NCBI GenBank assembly: GCA_013360675.1
Contig: JABWBB010000004.1
Coordinates: 34,671 to 98,670, forward strand
Direction: 5' to 3'
Length of the DNA: 64,000 nt
Origin: Phycisphaerales bacterium
GTDB taxonomy: Bacteria; Planctomycetota; Phycisphaerae; Phycisphaerales; UBA1924
Shown: positions 45,103 through 56,546 of the stretch, piece after piece
How positions within the stretch are numbered: the first letter of the stretch is position 1
Layout of the letters: each line of letters starts with the position of its first letter
Translations under genes and position numbers: made by a program
The notes under the pieces: model-generated
Database searches by the model: none
Told to the model about the DNA's origin: nothing
The model's input: the letters and a program-made list of their open reading frames with translations, nothing else

Positions 45103-45768
45103 ATGGAACTGGTCGTCGCCACATCCAACCCGCACAAGATCGAAGAGATCGACGCGATCTTCCGCGAGATCGGTCTGCTGGGCGTGCGCCTGCTGACGCT
45201 CAAGGAAGCCGCGGGGGATGTCGTCATCCCCGAACCCGCCGAGACGGGGAGCACCTTCGAGGCCAACGCCCGCATCAAGGCCAAGGCCTACGCCGCGGCG
45301 CTACAGCGGCATTGCCTCGCCGATGATTCGGGGCTCGAGGTTGACGTGCTGGGGGGCGAGCCGGGCGTGATCTCGTCGCACTATTGCACCGACGGACGAG
45401 AGGAAGGCATGCCGCGCGCCGAGCGCGACCGGCGCAACAACGAACGCCTCCTGAAAGAACTCGAGGACGTTCCCCTCGAGGCGCGTGAGGCTCGGTTCGT
45501 GTGCGTCATGGCGATCGCCGCGTGGGTTGGCCACGCCGCCCGCGTCGTGCTCGATGTCCGCGGCACGTGCCCGGGGCGGATCGGCCTGCCCGGCGATGTG
45601 CCCCGCGGCGAACATGGCTTTGGGTACGACCCGCTCTTTCTCGTTCCCCCCGATTACACGCGGGCGAGTTCCGAACTGTCGATGGACGAGAAGAACGCGA
45701 TCAGCCATCGGGGCGAGGCGGCCCGGTTCCTGGGCCAGTTGCTGAGCGCGGGCGTGGTGTCGCTGTGA
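45103..45768 (+). CDS. rdgB: dITP/XTP pyrophosphatase (RdgB/HAM1 family)
   Basis: A 221-residue enzyme that hydrolyses dITP, XTP and other faulty purine nucleotides to the monophosphate, keeping them out of DNA and RNA. It has ELVVATSNPHKIEEI at the start with the phosphate-contacting TSNxxK set, STFEANARIKAKAYA, the catalytic DDSGLEVDVLGGEPGVISSH, RGEHGFGYDPLF and the C-terminal SHRGEAARF. All are standard. The C-terminal loop and spacing are normal for family length (~200). The start is divergent from the PfkB gene; 54 bases separate them and no ribosome site is obvious. Confidence 0.95.
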   Translation: MELVVATSNPHKIEEIDAIFREIGLLGVRLLTLKEAAGDVVIPEPAETGSTFEANARIKAKAYAAALQRHCLADDSGLEVDVLGGEPGVISSHYCTDGREEGMPRAERDRRNNERLLKELEDVPLEAREARFVCVMAIAAWVGHAARVVLDVRGTCPGRIGLPGDVPRGEHGFGYDPLFLVPPDYTRASSELSMDEKNAISHRGEAARFLGQLLSAGVVSL

Positions 45769-45812
45769 ATTTTAGGGGCACGCTCGCCGCGTGACCTGCG
45801 TAACAATCGTGC

Positions 45813-48287
45813 ATGCGAACCACGAATTGGCTGTCGTTGCTGGGCGTGATGGTGATGAGCCTGTCTGCCCTGGCGCAGGGGACCGACGAGATCCTGCTCA
45901 AGCACGGCTTGTTCGTGGATCGTGTGATTCGCAGCGGGCGCGAACTGGCGCGGATCGACCCCATCGCCGGGGCGATGGCCGCGGGCGCGCTCACGCCTCC
46001 CGCGGCGGGCGATACCGTCCGCGGCCCGGGCGGTGATCGGGCCTGGGCGGCGGGCGTGGCCGACGAGAAAGGGCAGTTCGCCGCAGCACTCGGACGGGGC
46101 GGGTACGGCTACTTCGAGGTCGAGAGCCCGCGTGAACGGGTCATGGTGCTCGAGGCCCGTTCGCACGCAATGGTGTATGTGGATGGTGAGCCGCGGATGG
46201 GTGACCCTTACGCGAGCGGAGCCGTCGCGATCCCCGTGCGACTGCGCGAGGGGAAGACGCCGCTGCTCTTCTCGATGGGCGGGCGGGCGAACTTCCGTGC
46301 CGTCTTGCGCGCGCCGCGGGCGCCGGTCGAGCTCGATCCGCGCGACGTGACCTGCAACGAACTGGTGGAAGGCGAAGAGAACACGCTGGCGTGGATCGGG
46401 ATCGTCATCCGCAACTGCACAGCGTCGAGCCAGGGCGTGCGGGTCGATTCTCGCCAGCGAGGGCAGCAAGACTGGACTCGTGTCCGTGAGTTCTCGCTCC
46501 CCGCCTTGGGATCCAATAAGCAGGCCCTGCATGTGCCCATCGAGGGCATCGGGGGGCTGGAACGCTACGAGGTTGAGTTGCGGGTCACGGCGCAAGGGCT
46601 TGAGGGCGAGGATGTCTGCGTGGTGCCGCTGCGGGTGCGTCGGGCCGATCAATCGCGCAAGCGTGTGTACACCGCGCTGCTGGATGGCAGCGTGCAGTAC
46701 TACGCCGAAGTCCCGCCGATGGAGGGCCCTGGCCCGCACGGGATGGTCCTGTCGCTTCACGGGGCGAGCGTCGAGGCGACGGGGCAGGCCGACAGTTATG
46801 CGCGCAAGCCGGGTTTATGGATTATCTGCCCGACGAATCGGCGTCCCTTCGGCTTTGACTGGGAGGCGTGGGGGCGTGACGACGCGCTGAGCGTGCTGAA
46901 GGCCGCGAGGCAGCGCATCGAACCCGACGACACGCGCATCTATCTGACGGGGCATTCGATGGGCGGGCACGGGGCCTGGCAGCTCGCGTCGCTATTCCCC
47001 GATCATTTCGCGGCGGTCGCCCCCAGCGCGGGGTGGATCAGTTTCGAGTCCTACGCCGGCGCTCGCGGGGCCAACGCGCCACGCGAGGAGAGCGACCCCT
47101 TCCGCGCGATGATGCGACGGGCCGCGGGTACCAGCGACACGCTCGCGCACGCGTCAAACCTCGCCCCGATGGGCGTTTTCATTCTGCACGGCGACGCCGA
47201 CGACAACGTGCCCGTGACCGAGGCGCGGCGCATGGCCCAGGAACTCGAGGGTTTTCACCGCGATTGGCGTATCCACGAAGAGGCCGGAGCCGGACACTGG
47301 TGGGACTCGGGCGAGTGGAAGGACCACGCCGGGGCGGCGTGCGTGGATTTCCCCCCTATCTTTGATTTCTTCGCGGCGCGACGATTGGCCCACCCGGGCG
47401 AAGTGCGACGGATCGACTTTGTCACGCTCAACCCGGCGGTCTCGGGCGCGTGCCGCTGGGCGAGCATCGTCGCGCAGGAGCAGCGATTGCGTCCGTCGCG
47501 CATCACGCTGGATTACGACCCGGCCAGGCGGCACGTGCGAGGAACGACCGCGAATGTCGGCGTGCTCGCGATCGCGGGGGATCTCCGCGGGCATGGCTCG
47601 CTCACCATCACGCTCGACGGGCAACAGGTTGAAACTGGCGCTGCTGGCGATGTCTACCTGCACAAACAGGGTGGCACATGGCAAGTAGGGCCAGAGCCGG
47701 ACAGCATCCCGCCCGGATCATTCCCGCTATCGATGGACAGCTTTGTGCTTATCTATGCGACGGGGGGAACACCCGAGGAGACGGCACAGTCGCTGGCGCA
47801 CGCCCGGTTCGACGCCGAGCAGTGGTGGGTGCGGGGCAACGGCGCGGCCCTGGTGATCTCCGATCGCGAGTTTCTCGCGAAACTGGAGAAGGGCGACATC
47901 CTCGACGAGTCGTGCTCGATCTACGGCAATGCCGAGACCAATCTCGCATGGGGCCGCCTGCTCTCCGATTCTCAGGTCCAGGTGTCGCGGGGGAGCGTGC
48001 GCATCGGCGATCGCTTGATCGCCGGCTCGGCGGGCGTGCTCGCGGTGCAACGCGGGCTGGGCGGCGGAACCATTCGCATCATCGCGGGCACCGATCTGGC
48101 CGGCGCCAAGACACTCGAGCGACTGCCGATCTTCGTCTCGGGAGTGGGCATCCCCGAGATCGTAGTCATGCGGCCTGATTTCTACACAAGGGGTGAAGAA
48201 GCACTCGTGGTCTGCGGCACGCTCGGGAACGACTGGACCGTCACGCACGGCGATTTGCTCTTCCGCAATGAATCGTCGCCCCCATGA
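45813..48287 (+). CDS. Secreted alpha/beta hydrolase with long flanking domains
   Basis: An 824-residue exported protein. A signal peptide (WLSLLGVMVMSLSALAQ) is followed by ~290 residues of beta-sandwich-like sequence. The central alpha/beta hydrolase fold, of the esterase/prolyl oligopeptidase type, has the nucleophile elbow GHSMGGHGAW (Ser382), the acid in HGDADDNVP (Asp463) and the base in AGAGHWWD (His495). A further ~320 residues follow, also beta-rich. Similar planctomycete proteins are annotated as phospholipase/carboxylesterase or S9 peptidases. The substrate may be a polysaccharide ester or peptide; this is not decided. The ATG at 45813 has no strong ribosome site. Confidence 0.8.
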   Translation: MRTTNWLSLLGVMVMSLSALAQGTDEILLKHGLFVDRVIRSGRELARIDPIAGAMAAGALTPPAAGDTVRGPGGDRAWAAGVADEKGQFAAALGRGGYGYFEVESPRERVMVLEARSHAMVYVDGEPRMGDPYASGAVAIPVRLREGKTPLLFSMGGRANFRAVLRAPRAPVELDPRDVTCNELVEGEENTLAWIGIVIRNCTASSQGVRVDSRQRGQQDWTRVREFSLPALGSNKQALHVPIEGIGGLERYEVELRVTAQGLEGEDVCVVPLRVRRADQSRKRVYTALLDGSVQYYAEVPPMEGPGPHGMVLSLHGASVEATGQADSYARKPGLWIICPTNRRPFGFDWEAWGRDDALSVLKAARQRIEPDDTRIYLTGHSMGGHGAWQLASLFPDHFAAVAPSAGWISFESYAGARGANAPREESDPFRAMMRRAAGTSDTLAHASNLAPMGVFILHGDADDNVPVTEARRMAQELEGFHRDWRIHEEAGAGHWWDSGEWKDHAGAACVDFPPIFDFFAARRLAHPGEVRRIDFVTLNPAVSGACRWASIVAQEQRLRPSRITLDYDPARRHVRGTTANVGVLAIAGDLRGHGSLTITLDGQQVETGAAGDVYLHKQGGTWQVGPEPDSIPPGSFPLSMDSFVLIYATGGTPEETAQSLAHARFDAEQWWVRGNGAALVISDREFLAKLEKGDILDESCSIYGNAETNLAWGRLLSDSQVQVSRGSVRIGDRLIAGSAGVLAVQRGLGGGTIRIIAGTDLAGAKTLERLPIFVSGVGIPEIVVMRPDFYTRGEEALVVCGTLGNDWTVTHGDLLFRNESSPP

Positions 48288-48299
48288 CGCGTGTGGACA

Positions 48300-49091
48300 C
48301 TAGCGACGGGTGATCCGCCCGCTCGCCAGGTCAAACACCGGCACCACACCCAGCGTGTTGGGCGTGGCGCAGTAATCCACGTCTGCCCCCAGCCCAATGT
48401 TGGCCAGGTTGCGCCCGCCGCGGCTTTGGCGCATCGCCTCGACGACCCCGCCGGGCGTGGCGAGTGCACCACGCCACGCGTGCGCGGCGAGCCGCCCCGA
48501 GTCATCGGCGACGAGTTGACGCCCCATGCCGATGAGCCGCTCGACCATCGCCCCCGCGGGGAGGATGTCGTCCTCGCTGATCAGGTCGCGCGTTCCCGCG
48601 CACAGGATGTGCACCGGGCGTGGGTCGTGGGCCACCGCATCGGTCATGGCGTCGAGGTTGGCGAAAGAGCCGACGAGGATGCTCGCCGCGTGCCTCGCGT
48701 GCAGCAAGGCCGCGGTGCCGTTGGTCGTGGTGAAGACCACGACGCGATCGCGCACGCGCTGCGGCGTATAGGCCAGGGGCGAGTTATCGAGATCGAAGCC
48801 CTCGATGCGCACTCCGCCGCGCTCGCCGCCGAGCAGGATCGGCGTGTGTGAAGCGGCGGCCAGGGCATCGCGGGCGGCGAGGGCGTCTTCGACACTGAGC
48901 GTGGGGATGACGCATGTCGCCCCGTGGGCGATCGCCGCGGTCATGGTGACGCTCGCGCGGAGCGCGTCGATGACGATGACCACGCCGCCGGCAAAGTCGT
49001 CTGGGGTCGTCAGTTGCGGGTGCAGGTGCACGTGCAGCGGGCGCTGCGTGATGGTGTGGGTGGGGGGCGGCGGCAGATCGGGTGCAGGCAT
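48300..49091 (-). CDS. comB: ComB-type 2-phosphosulfolactate phosphatase family protein
   Basis: A 263-residue protein of the ComB family. ComB hydrolyses 2-phosphosulfolactate to sulfolactate in the coenzyme M route of methanogens, but many bacteria without coenzyme M have it and its role there is open. Recognisable are VVIVIDALRASVTMTAAI, LLGGERGGVRIEGFDLDNSP, VVVFTTTNGTAALL and the helix HILCAGTRDLISEDDILPAG. AGGA lies seven bases ahead of the ATG. The dnaK terminator lies upstream of it, so it has its own promoter or relies on read-through. No other coenzyme M or sulfolactate genes are near. Confidence 0.9.
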   Translation of the reverse strand: MPAPDLPPPPTHTITQRPLHVHLHPQLTTPDDFAGGVVIVIDALRASVTMTAAIAHGATCVIPTLSVEDALAARDALAAASHTPILLGGERGGVRIEGFDLDNSPLAYTPQRVRDRVVVFTTTNGTAALLHARHAASILVGSFANLDAMTDAVAHDPRPVHILCAGTRDLISEDDILPAGAMVERLIGMGRQLVADDSGRLAAHAWRGALATPGGVVEAMRQSRGGRNLANIGLGADVDYCATPNTLGVVPVFDLASGRITRR

Positions 49092-49117
49092 GTGAGGTCC
49101 TTCAGATCGGTTAAAGA

Positions 49118-49152
49118 GTAAAAAGAAAAACCCCCGGTCGTCAGCCGGGGGT
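49118..49152 (-). terminator. Rho-independent terminator of dnaK
   Basis: On the minus strand a CCCCCGG/CCGGGGG stem with a seven-base loop is followed by TTTTTCTTTTTAC. It begins ~40 bases after the dnaK stop and ends the dnaK transcript before comB. Confidence 0.9.
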
Positions 49153-49189
49153 GTGTGTCGTGCATCCGCGTCTGTCTCGTCGGCGCGGC

Positions 49190-51124
<1,935 letters not shown>

Positions 51125-51308
51125 GATGATGCACTCCGATGGCGGCGTCGTGCCGCCGGGGGGCAAAGTGCAACCGGGATGCCAGAGCCTGCATGGTCCG
51201 GGCGGTGTCTCCATACGCCGCAATCGGGCCCGCGCCAGGTCCGAGGCTGCATCGACGTCCAAGGTGCTGCCGAAGTGGCAGGTGCCGGAGGTTCGGGCAG
51301 CGTCAGGG

Positions 51309-53321
51309 TCAGGCGGCGTTCTTGCGTCGCTTGGCCGACCACGCGGCACACGTGGCGATCAGGGCTGTGCGATCGACGGGCTTGGTGAGGTAATCGTCGC
51401 ACCCCGCGCCGATGCATTTCTCGCGGTCACCCGCCAGGGCGTGCGCGGTCAGGGCGATGACGGGCACATCAAGCCCGCGCAGGCGCAGTTCCCGCGTGGC
51501 GGTGTACCCGTCCATCTCGGGCATCTGCATATCCATCACGATGACGTCGTAGGGGGTATGAGCCTCGGCGGCGGCGATTGCGGCCTCAAGCCCCAGCCGT
51601 CCATTCTCGCGGATTTCGACCTCGGCGTTGGCCTTGCGCAAGTGAAAACTGACCAGTCGCTGGTTGTCGACACCATCATCGACAACCAGGATGCGCAGGC
51701 CGCGGAGCGAGAGATCAGCCGCCCGTGCCGGCGCGCTCTGCGGATTGGCGTTTGACGTGCCAACGACCAGCGGAACCCCGTCGATCGGACCCGTGTCGAG
51801 GACGATCGAGAACTTTGAGCCCTCGCCCGGGGTGCTCTTGACGCGGATGCTGCCCGCGAGCATCTGCATCAGGCGCTCGCTGATGGCCAGCCCCAGGCCC
51901 GTCCCGCCGAAGCGACGGGTCATGGAGTTGTCGCTCTGGCTGAAGGGCTTGAAAAGGCGGTCGAGGTGCTCGCTCGGGATCCCGATGCCGGTGTCTTCAA
52001 CCTCCAACGTCAACTGGCGCCGGGCCGGATCCGACGACGCCCGGAGCGTGATCGTGCCGCGTTCGGTGAACTTGACGGCGTTTCCAAGGATGTTCAGCAG
52101 CACCTGGCGCAGGCGCAGCGGATCGGAGAAGATCGTCTCCGGGATGCCGGTTTCATAGACGACATCGAGCGCAAGGCCCTTGCTGCTTGCGCGAGCCCGC
52201 ATGAGGGACGTGGCATCCTCGATCACGCGCACGGGCGAGCAGGGGATGCGCTCGATGGTCATCTGCCCCGCCTCGATCTTCGAGATATCGAGGACGTCGT
52301 TGACAATGCCCAGCAGGTGCTCGCCGCTGCGAAGGATGGTGCGGATGCTCTCGAGACGCTCGCCGATGGGCTGAAGCGGGTCGGACAGGAGCTCGGCGTA
52401 GCCGAGGATCGCCGTCATCGGCGTGCGGATCTCGTGCGACATGTTCGCGAGGAAATCGCTCTTGGCACGGTTGGCTGCCTCGGCCGCCTGGAGCGCATAC
52501 TCAAGATCCTTGGTCCGGTCGCGCACCTGGTCCTGCAGCGTGCTGTTGAACTGACGCATCGCGGCATCGCGCTGGCGTACGGCAAGCCGCATGTTGTCGA
52601 GCGACGAGGCCAGGCGGCCGATCTCATCCTCATCCGAGGTATCGAAGGGCGAATCGAGTTCACCCCGCGCCACTTTTTCCGACGCCGTCACGAGTCGATC
52701 CAGGCGCTGGGTCCAGCGACCCACCACCAGCCAGACAAGGCCCGCGATCACCACGCACGCCCCACCGATCAACACGCCAAAGGTCGAACGACGCTCGGCC
52801 AGCGATGCCTCGAGCGGCGCGGCGGGCAGACCGATCTCGACCGTGCCCAGTTGTGTCAACACACCACCCGTCGGCGGCGGCTGCGCTGCGAGCGGCTCGA
52901 AGTCATCATCCTTGCTCTCGTACGACTGAATCGCGGCCTGCCCGACGAATGGGCGTTCGCGGCCGGAACTGCCCGTCGCGATCGCACCCGCCGACTCGTC
53001 GGCATTCCCGATGCTCGCCACGATGTTTCCCGATTTGCCCCGGATGATCACGTAGTCCAGTTGACACGTGCGATACTCAACTTCGGTCACGCGCTGAATC
53101 TCGTCGCGATCGCCGGTCTGGATGGGCACCTCGATGCGGTCGGCCAGGCCACGGGCGATGGTCTCGGCGGTACGCATGTACTCGTCGACCATGGTCTGCC
53201 GGGTGGAGATGTACGCCGCCGTCACCGCGCCCACAAGCACGAAGGCCACGATGGCGATCATCGTGATGGTGGCCTTGATGCGGAGGTTGAGGCGGTTTCT
53301 GGCTGCGTTCATGTGGGTCAT
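51309..53321 (-). CDS. Hybrid sensor histidine kinase
   Basis: A 670-residue membrane sensor. Two membrane helices (~16-40 and ~180-205) enclose a ~140-residue periplasmic sensing domain with [20 protein letters not shown], followed by a HAMP linker ([17 protein letters not shown]), the HisKA dimerisation helix with phospho-His296 in [11 protein letters not shown], an ATPase domain with [18 protein letters not shown] and [10 protein letters not shown], and a receiver domain with phospho-acceptor Asp597 in [12 protein letters not shown]. No output domain follows the receiver, so the phosphate should pass to a separate protein. The ATG overlaps the stop of the binding-protein gene as ATGA. It ends a probable three-gene operon. 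Confidence 0.93.
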   Translation of the reverse strand: MTHMNAARNRLNLRIKATITMIAIVAFVLVGAVTAAYISTRQTMVDEYMRTAETIARGLADRIEVPIQTGDRDEIQRVTEVEYRTCQLDYVIIRGKSGNIVASIGNADESAGAIATGSSGRERPFVGQAAIQSYESKDDDFEPLAAQPPPTGGVLTQLGTVEIGLPAAPLEASLAERRSTFGVLIGGACVVIAGLVWLVVGRWTQRLDRLVTASEKVARGELDSPFDTSDEDEIGRLASSLDNMRLAVRQRDAAMRQFNSTLQDQVRDRTKDLEYALQAAEAANRAKSDFLANMSHEIRTPMTAILGYAELLSDPLQPIGERLESIRTILRSGEHLLGIVNDVLDISKIEAGQMTIERIPCSPVRVIEDATSLMRARASSKGLALDVVYETGIPETIFSDPLRLRQVLLNILGNAVKFTERGTITLRASSDPARRQLTLEVEDTGIGIPSEHLDRLFKPFSQSDNSMTRRFGGTGLGLAISERLMQMLAGSIRVKSTPGEGSKFSIVLDTGPIDGVPLVVGTSNANPQSAPARAADLSLRGLRILVVDDGVDNQRLVSFHLRKANAEVEIRENGRLGLEAAIAAAEAHTPYDVIVMDMQMPEMDGYTATRELRLRGLDVPVIALTAHALAGDREKCIGAGCDDYLTKPVDRTALIATCAAWSAKRRKNAA

Positions 53322-54253
53322 TCCCCGGTGAACCGGTGTGTGGCGCGCCCGCTGATCGATGAACTGACGCGGACGCCGATCTGCTTGGCCACCGCGAGGT
53401 TGACGGCGGTCTCATGCCGCGCATTCTCAACGCGGCGTGAGCTGGTGCCGCTGGCGACGATGGAAAGCGCGAGTTCCGCGGCCTGGTCTCCCTGCGTCTG
53501 CGGGTCGACGCCCGCGCCGAGCAGGGCGCCGGCCTTCACCAGCGGAACCGAGAACCCGTACACCGGCACCTTGGCCCGCAGCGAATGCTGCAGCAGCGTC
53601 CGGATCGTGGATTGGTTGTACACGCTGCTGTCGGGCATCGTCCAGATGATGTCGACCCGCTTGGCAATCAGCATCTGTACCGCGTCGGCAAAGGCATCGG
53701 GCTTGGCCACCTCGACTGTTTCGATGCTCCATTGAGTCCCCGCCGCCGCTCGCAGCGCGTCGAGCATCACCTGGCCGCGGGGCGATCCGGGATTGAAGGG
53801 CACGCCGATCCGACGCGCCTCGGGAAGAGCCTCGCGGATGAGCGCCAGCTGGTCCGCCGCGGGAACGCCGGCGAGCACCCCATGCACCGTCCGTCCGGTG
53901 GTCAGGCCCGCGCTTTCGAAGTCGGCCACGAGGCAGCCCACGATCGTGGCCTCGACGGGCGCATGGTCGCGTGCCCACTGCGCCGCCTCGGTGCCGATCG
54001 TGATGATGATCGATGTGGACGTGTCGATCGTGTTTCCGGCCAGCACATCGGTGATGACGACGTGACGCGCACGAGTGAAGCGGGCGGCCGCGGCTTCGCC
54101 GGCCTTCCGGTACGAGTCGCTCTCCTGCGACAGCAGGATCAACGCGTTTGCGGCGTCGACATCCGGACGGGACAAGCCCGTAGCCGTGCACAGCATCACC
54201 CCCCCGACAATCAGGGAAGGAAGCAGACCGAAGTTGGAACGACGCCGCGGCAT
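53318..54253 (-). CDS. ABC-type substrate-binding protein (ABC_sub_bind family), no transporter nearby
   Basis: A 311-residue exported binding protein of the Leu/Ile/Val-like fold. A signal segment (GLLPSLIVGGVMLCTATGLS) is followed by GTEAAQWARDHA, HGVLAGVPAADQLALIREAL, RRIGVPFNPGSPRG, DIIWTMPDSSVYNQ and GALLGAGVDPQTQGDQAAELAL, in the order of the ABC_sub_bind family (PF04392). No ABC permease or ATPase is encoded here. The coupling by ATGA with the sensor kinase, and the TonB receptor upstream, point to a role as the ligand-sensing periplasmic partner of the kinase. The ligand is unknown. Confidence 0.88.
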   Translation of the reverse strand: MPRRRSNFGLLPSLIVGGVMLCTATGLSRPDVDAANALILLSQESDSYRKAGEAAAARFTRARHVVITDVLAGNTIDTSTSIIITIGTEAAQWARDHAPVEATIVGCLVADFESAGLTTGRTVHGVLAGVPAADQLALIREALPEARRIGVPFNPGSPRGQVMLDALRAAAGTQWSIETVEVAKPDAFADAVQMLIAKRVDIIWTMPDSSVYNQSTIRTLLQHSLRAKVPVYGFSVPLVKAGALLGAGVDPQTQGDQAAELALSIVASGTSSRRVENARHETAVNLAVAKQIGVRVSSSISGRATHRFTGE

Positions 54254-54271
54254 GTGTGTGGTGTCTATGGG

Positions 54272-56236
54272 TTAGAAGGCGATCCTCACGGTGGCGAAGA
54301 GAGAACGACCCGGCGTTTCATGAGGTGCGAGCCAGCCCGTGGTCACCACCTCGTTCGAGGTGTCATCGAAAAGGTCAGCCACGCCGATCTGGACCTCGCC
54401 GCGTCCCTGGAACAGCGCGTGCGTCAGCGCCAGGTCGAACCGGTGCGTGTCGCTCACGCGTGGATCGGCGGAGGCGCCCTCGGTGTGAGAGGTGTAGCGG
54501 TAGTCCGCGTTCACGGTCATGTCCTGCGTGACATGCCAGCGTGCACCCAGGCCGATCTTGTGCTCGGCGGGTCGGAACGAGCGGGTATCCTGCTCAAACT
54601 GAACCGGGTCGAAGGCGTTGTAGGCGTACCAGGCGTAGAGCCGCGCCTTGTCGAGCGTCCAGGCGAGTTCCATCTCCGCGCCGTACGCATTCGCGTCGTC
54701 GGTGTTCGCCAGGTCGCCCACGAAGGGCATCGCCATGAGGGTGCGCACGCCGATCAGATCGGTGTAGCGCTGGTAATAGGCATTCACATTGAGGGTCAGC
54801 GTGTCGGTCAGCTTGCCGGTGTACCCCGCCTCGAGCGAGTACACGCGTTCGTGGTCCAGGTCGCCCGGCTGCACGAGATTCACGCCGTAAATCGGCGGCG
54901 CGGGCGGTGCGGTCACCAGGAGGCGCTGCGTGGTCAGCCGGCGCAGCACCAGCAGGGGGGCCCGGAATGCCTTGGCCGCGGACACGCGCAGCGTGTGATC
55001 CGCATCGGCGTCGAGCGAATAGATGCCCGCGGCCCGCGCGGACCAGTCGGCGGTTGTCTCCGAGTAGACATCCCCACGGACCTGCCCCTCGAGCGCGAAA
55101 CGCTCGGTCACCTGCCACCGGTCCATGACGTACCCCCCGAACCAGCTCTCGCGGAAGGGGCCGCCGGGAAAGATAATGTCCTCTGCAGACAGGACGGTCT
55201 GATCGATATGGATCATCCGGACGTTGGCGCCGATGCCCAGCGTGTGTCCCCCGCCGGCGTCGAACGTGATCTGCCCCTCGATGTCCTGCTCCATGCTGGT
55301 GGCGGTGAACAGGCTGGGGCGCATTTCATCCGCGAAGTTGCCGAACCATTGCACGTACGCGCTGGTTCCCTCGCCAAAGTCGCGCTCCAGCCGTGCAAAG
55401 AGGCGGACATGGTCGTTCACCTCGTCCTGCATGGGCCAGTACTGCGCAAACTCGAAATCGCCCCGCTCGGTGTGGGCGAAGGCCACGCCCGCGCGGAGTT
55501 TCGTGTCCGAGTTGAGCCCGTAAACCCCCTCGGCGTCGAGGCGGTACGTCCGGGCAAAGTCCCGGGCCGTGATCGTGTCGTTGGCGATCGCATCATCCGA
55601 CGATTCGAAGTCCTCGTAGCCGAACGAGAAGCGGAAGGCGGCGTTCTCGCCCTTGCGCCCCACGCGCACCTGCGAATAGGTGTCGCCGAACTCGTTCAGC
55701 GTCGTGCTCGCCGCGATGCCGTGCGAATCCTCGGGCTTGCGCGTGATGATGTTCACCACGCCGTTGAGCGCGTTGGCGCCCCACACCGCACCGCCGGGCC
55801 CGCGCACCACCTCGATGCGCTCGATGTCACCCACGAGCACCGGCATCGCGCCAAAGTCGGGCCCGCCCACGATGACGCTGGCGGCGTTGCGCCCGTTGAT
55901 GAGCACCAGGGTCCGATCGCCGAACTCGTGATGCAGGCCGCGGACGCCCAGGGCGTGCCGGTTGCGATCGATGCGCAGCACGTCCACCCCGGGCACCATG
56001 GTCAGCAACTCGGGAATGCTGTTGACGCCCCGATACCGGATGTCGTCATTTGATACGACGCTGACGGGCACCGACAGCTGATCGATGCGCTGGGCGCGGC
56101 GTGACGCCGAGTAGACCATCGGGATGTCCGCCACCAGCAGCAGGTCGTCCCCCGTCGCGCTCGGGGGGGTGTCGTCGGCATGCGCCGGACACGCGAGCGC
56201 CAAGCCGGCACACGCCACCAGCGATCGATGCGTCAT
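54272..56236 (-). CDS. TonB-dependent outer-membrane receptor
   Basis: A ~654-residue receptor. A signal peptide (SLVACAGLALACPAHA) is followed by a plug domain: VYSASRRAQRIDQLSVPVSV (TonB-box-like region), NSIPELLTMVPGVDVLRID, RTLVLINGRNAASVIVGGP, IERIEVVRGPGGAVWGANAL and NGVVNIITRKPEDS. A beta barrel follows to the final ATVRIAF. Receptors of this kind take up siderophores, cobalamin, carbohydrates or metal complexes; the ligand is not visible. The start at 56236 (ATG) gives a normal signal; ATG at 56284 would add 16 residues. It lies 18 bases ahead of the binding-protein gene and starts the sensing operon. Upstream is a 310-base divergent region. Confidence 0.92.
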   Translation of the reverse strand: MTHRSLVACAGLALACPAHADDTPPSATGDDLLLVADIPMVYSASRRAQRIDQLSVPVSVVSNDDIRYRGVNSIPELLTMVPGVDVLRIDRNRHALGVRGLHHEFGDRTLVLINGRNAASVIVGGPDFGAMPVLVGDIERIEVVRGPGGAVWGANALNGVVNIITRKPEDSHGIAASTTLNEFGDTYSQVRVGRKGENAAFRFSFGYEDFESSDDAIANDTITARDFARTYRLDAEGVYGLNSDTKLRAGVAFAHTERGDFEFAQYWPMQDEVNDHVRLFARLERDFGEGTSAYVQWFGNFADEMRPSLFTATSMEQDIEGQITFDAGGGHTLGIGANVRMIHIDQTVLSAEDIIFPGGPFRESWFGGYVMDRWQVTERFALEGQVRGDVYSETTADWSARAAGIYSLDADADHTLRVSAAKAFRAPLLVLRRLTTQRLLVTAPPAPPIYGVNLVQPGDLDHERVYSLEAGYTGKLTDTLTLNVNAYYQRYTDLIGVRTLMAMPFVGDLANTDDANAYGAEMELAWTLDKARLYAWYAYNAFDPVQFEQDTRSFRPAEHKIGLGARWHVTQDMTVNADYRYTSHTEGASADPRVSDTHRFDLALTHALFQGRGEVQIGVADLFDDTSNEVVTTGWLAPHETPGRSLFATVRIAF

Positions 56237-56546
56237 GGAGAACCCGCGAATGGCCTGCTTTTTTGACGAGGGCATCTGGAGCATCCTGTCGAGCGATGAT
56301 GGCCGACCCCACGCGGGGCGGCTATTTCACACACGTTTAAATCGGACACCCTTAAATCCTGATTTGACTAATCGCCAAGGTCTCGCGGAAACACGTGTGA
56401 TTGCCATGAGGAGTTCCACCCGCCGGACACCTGCAACAGGGGATCAAGGTAGGCATTCCTGACTGTCAATAACCGCGGGTGGCATCCGGATTGTGCCCGT
56501 TATGGCCTTTCAAGGGGCGACGCGAACGCGGGGCGTACGATGGCTC
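56237..56546. other. Divergent intergenic region, locally AT-rich
   Basis: About 310 bases between the TonB receptor and mqnE starts. The part at 56330-56375 is richer in A/T than the rest of the window (two TTTAAAT/TTAAATC elements and a TTGACT at 56364-56369), which fits a promoter area for both genes. No -10 element at proper spacing could be fixed. No riboswitch-type conserved box was recognised. Confidence 0.5.

Noticed and set aside
51125..51308. CIRCE or heat-shock promoter upstream of dnaK
   Set aside because: Searched by eye for the TTAGCACTC-N9-GAGTGCTAA repeat; only an isolated GCACTC was found.
53585..56053. 822-codon plus-strand open frame opposite the TonB receptor and binding-protein genes
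   Set aside because: Composition is of the His/Arg/Gly-rich kind seen for antisense frames in GC-rich DNA, while the minus strand holds clear motifs.
56237..56546. Cobalamin or other riboswitch ahead of the TonB receptor
   Set aside because: No conserved box or clear multi-helix fold was recognised in the minus-strand leader.
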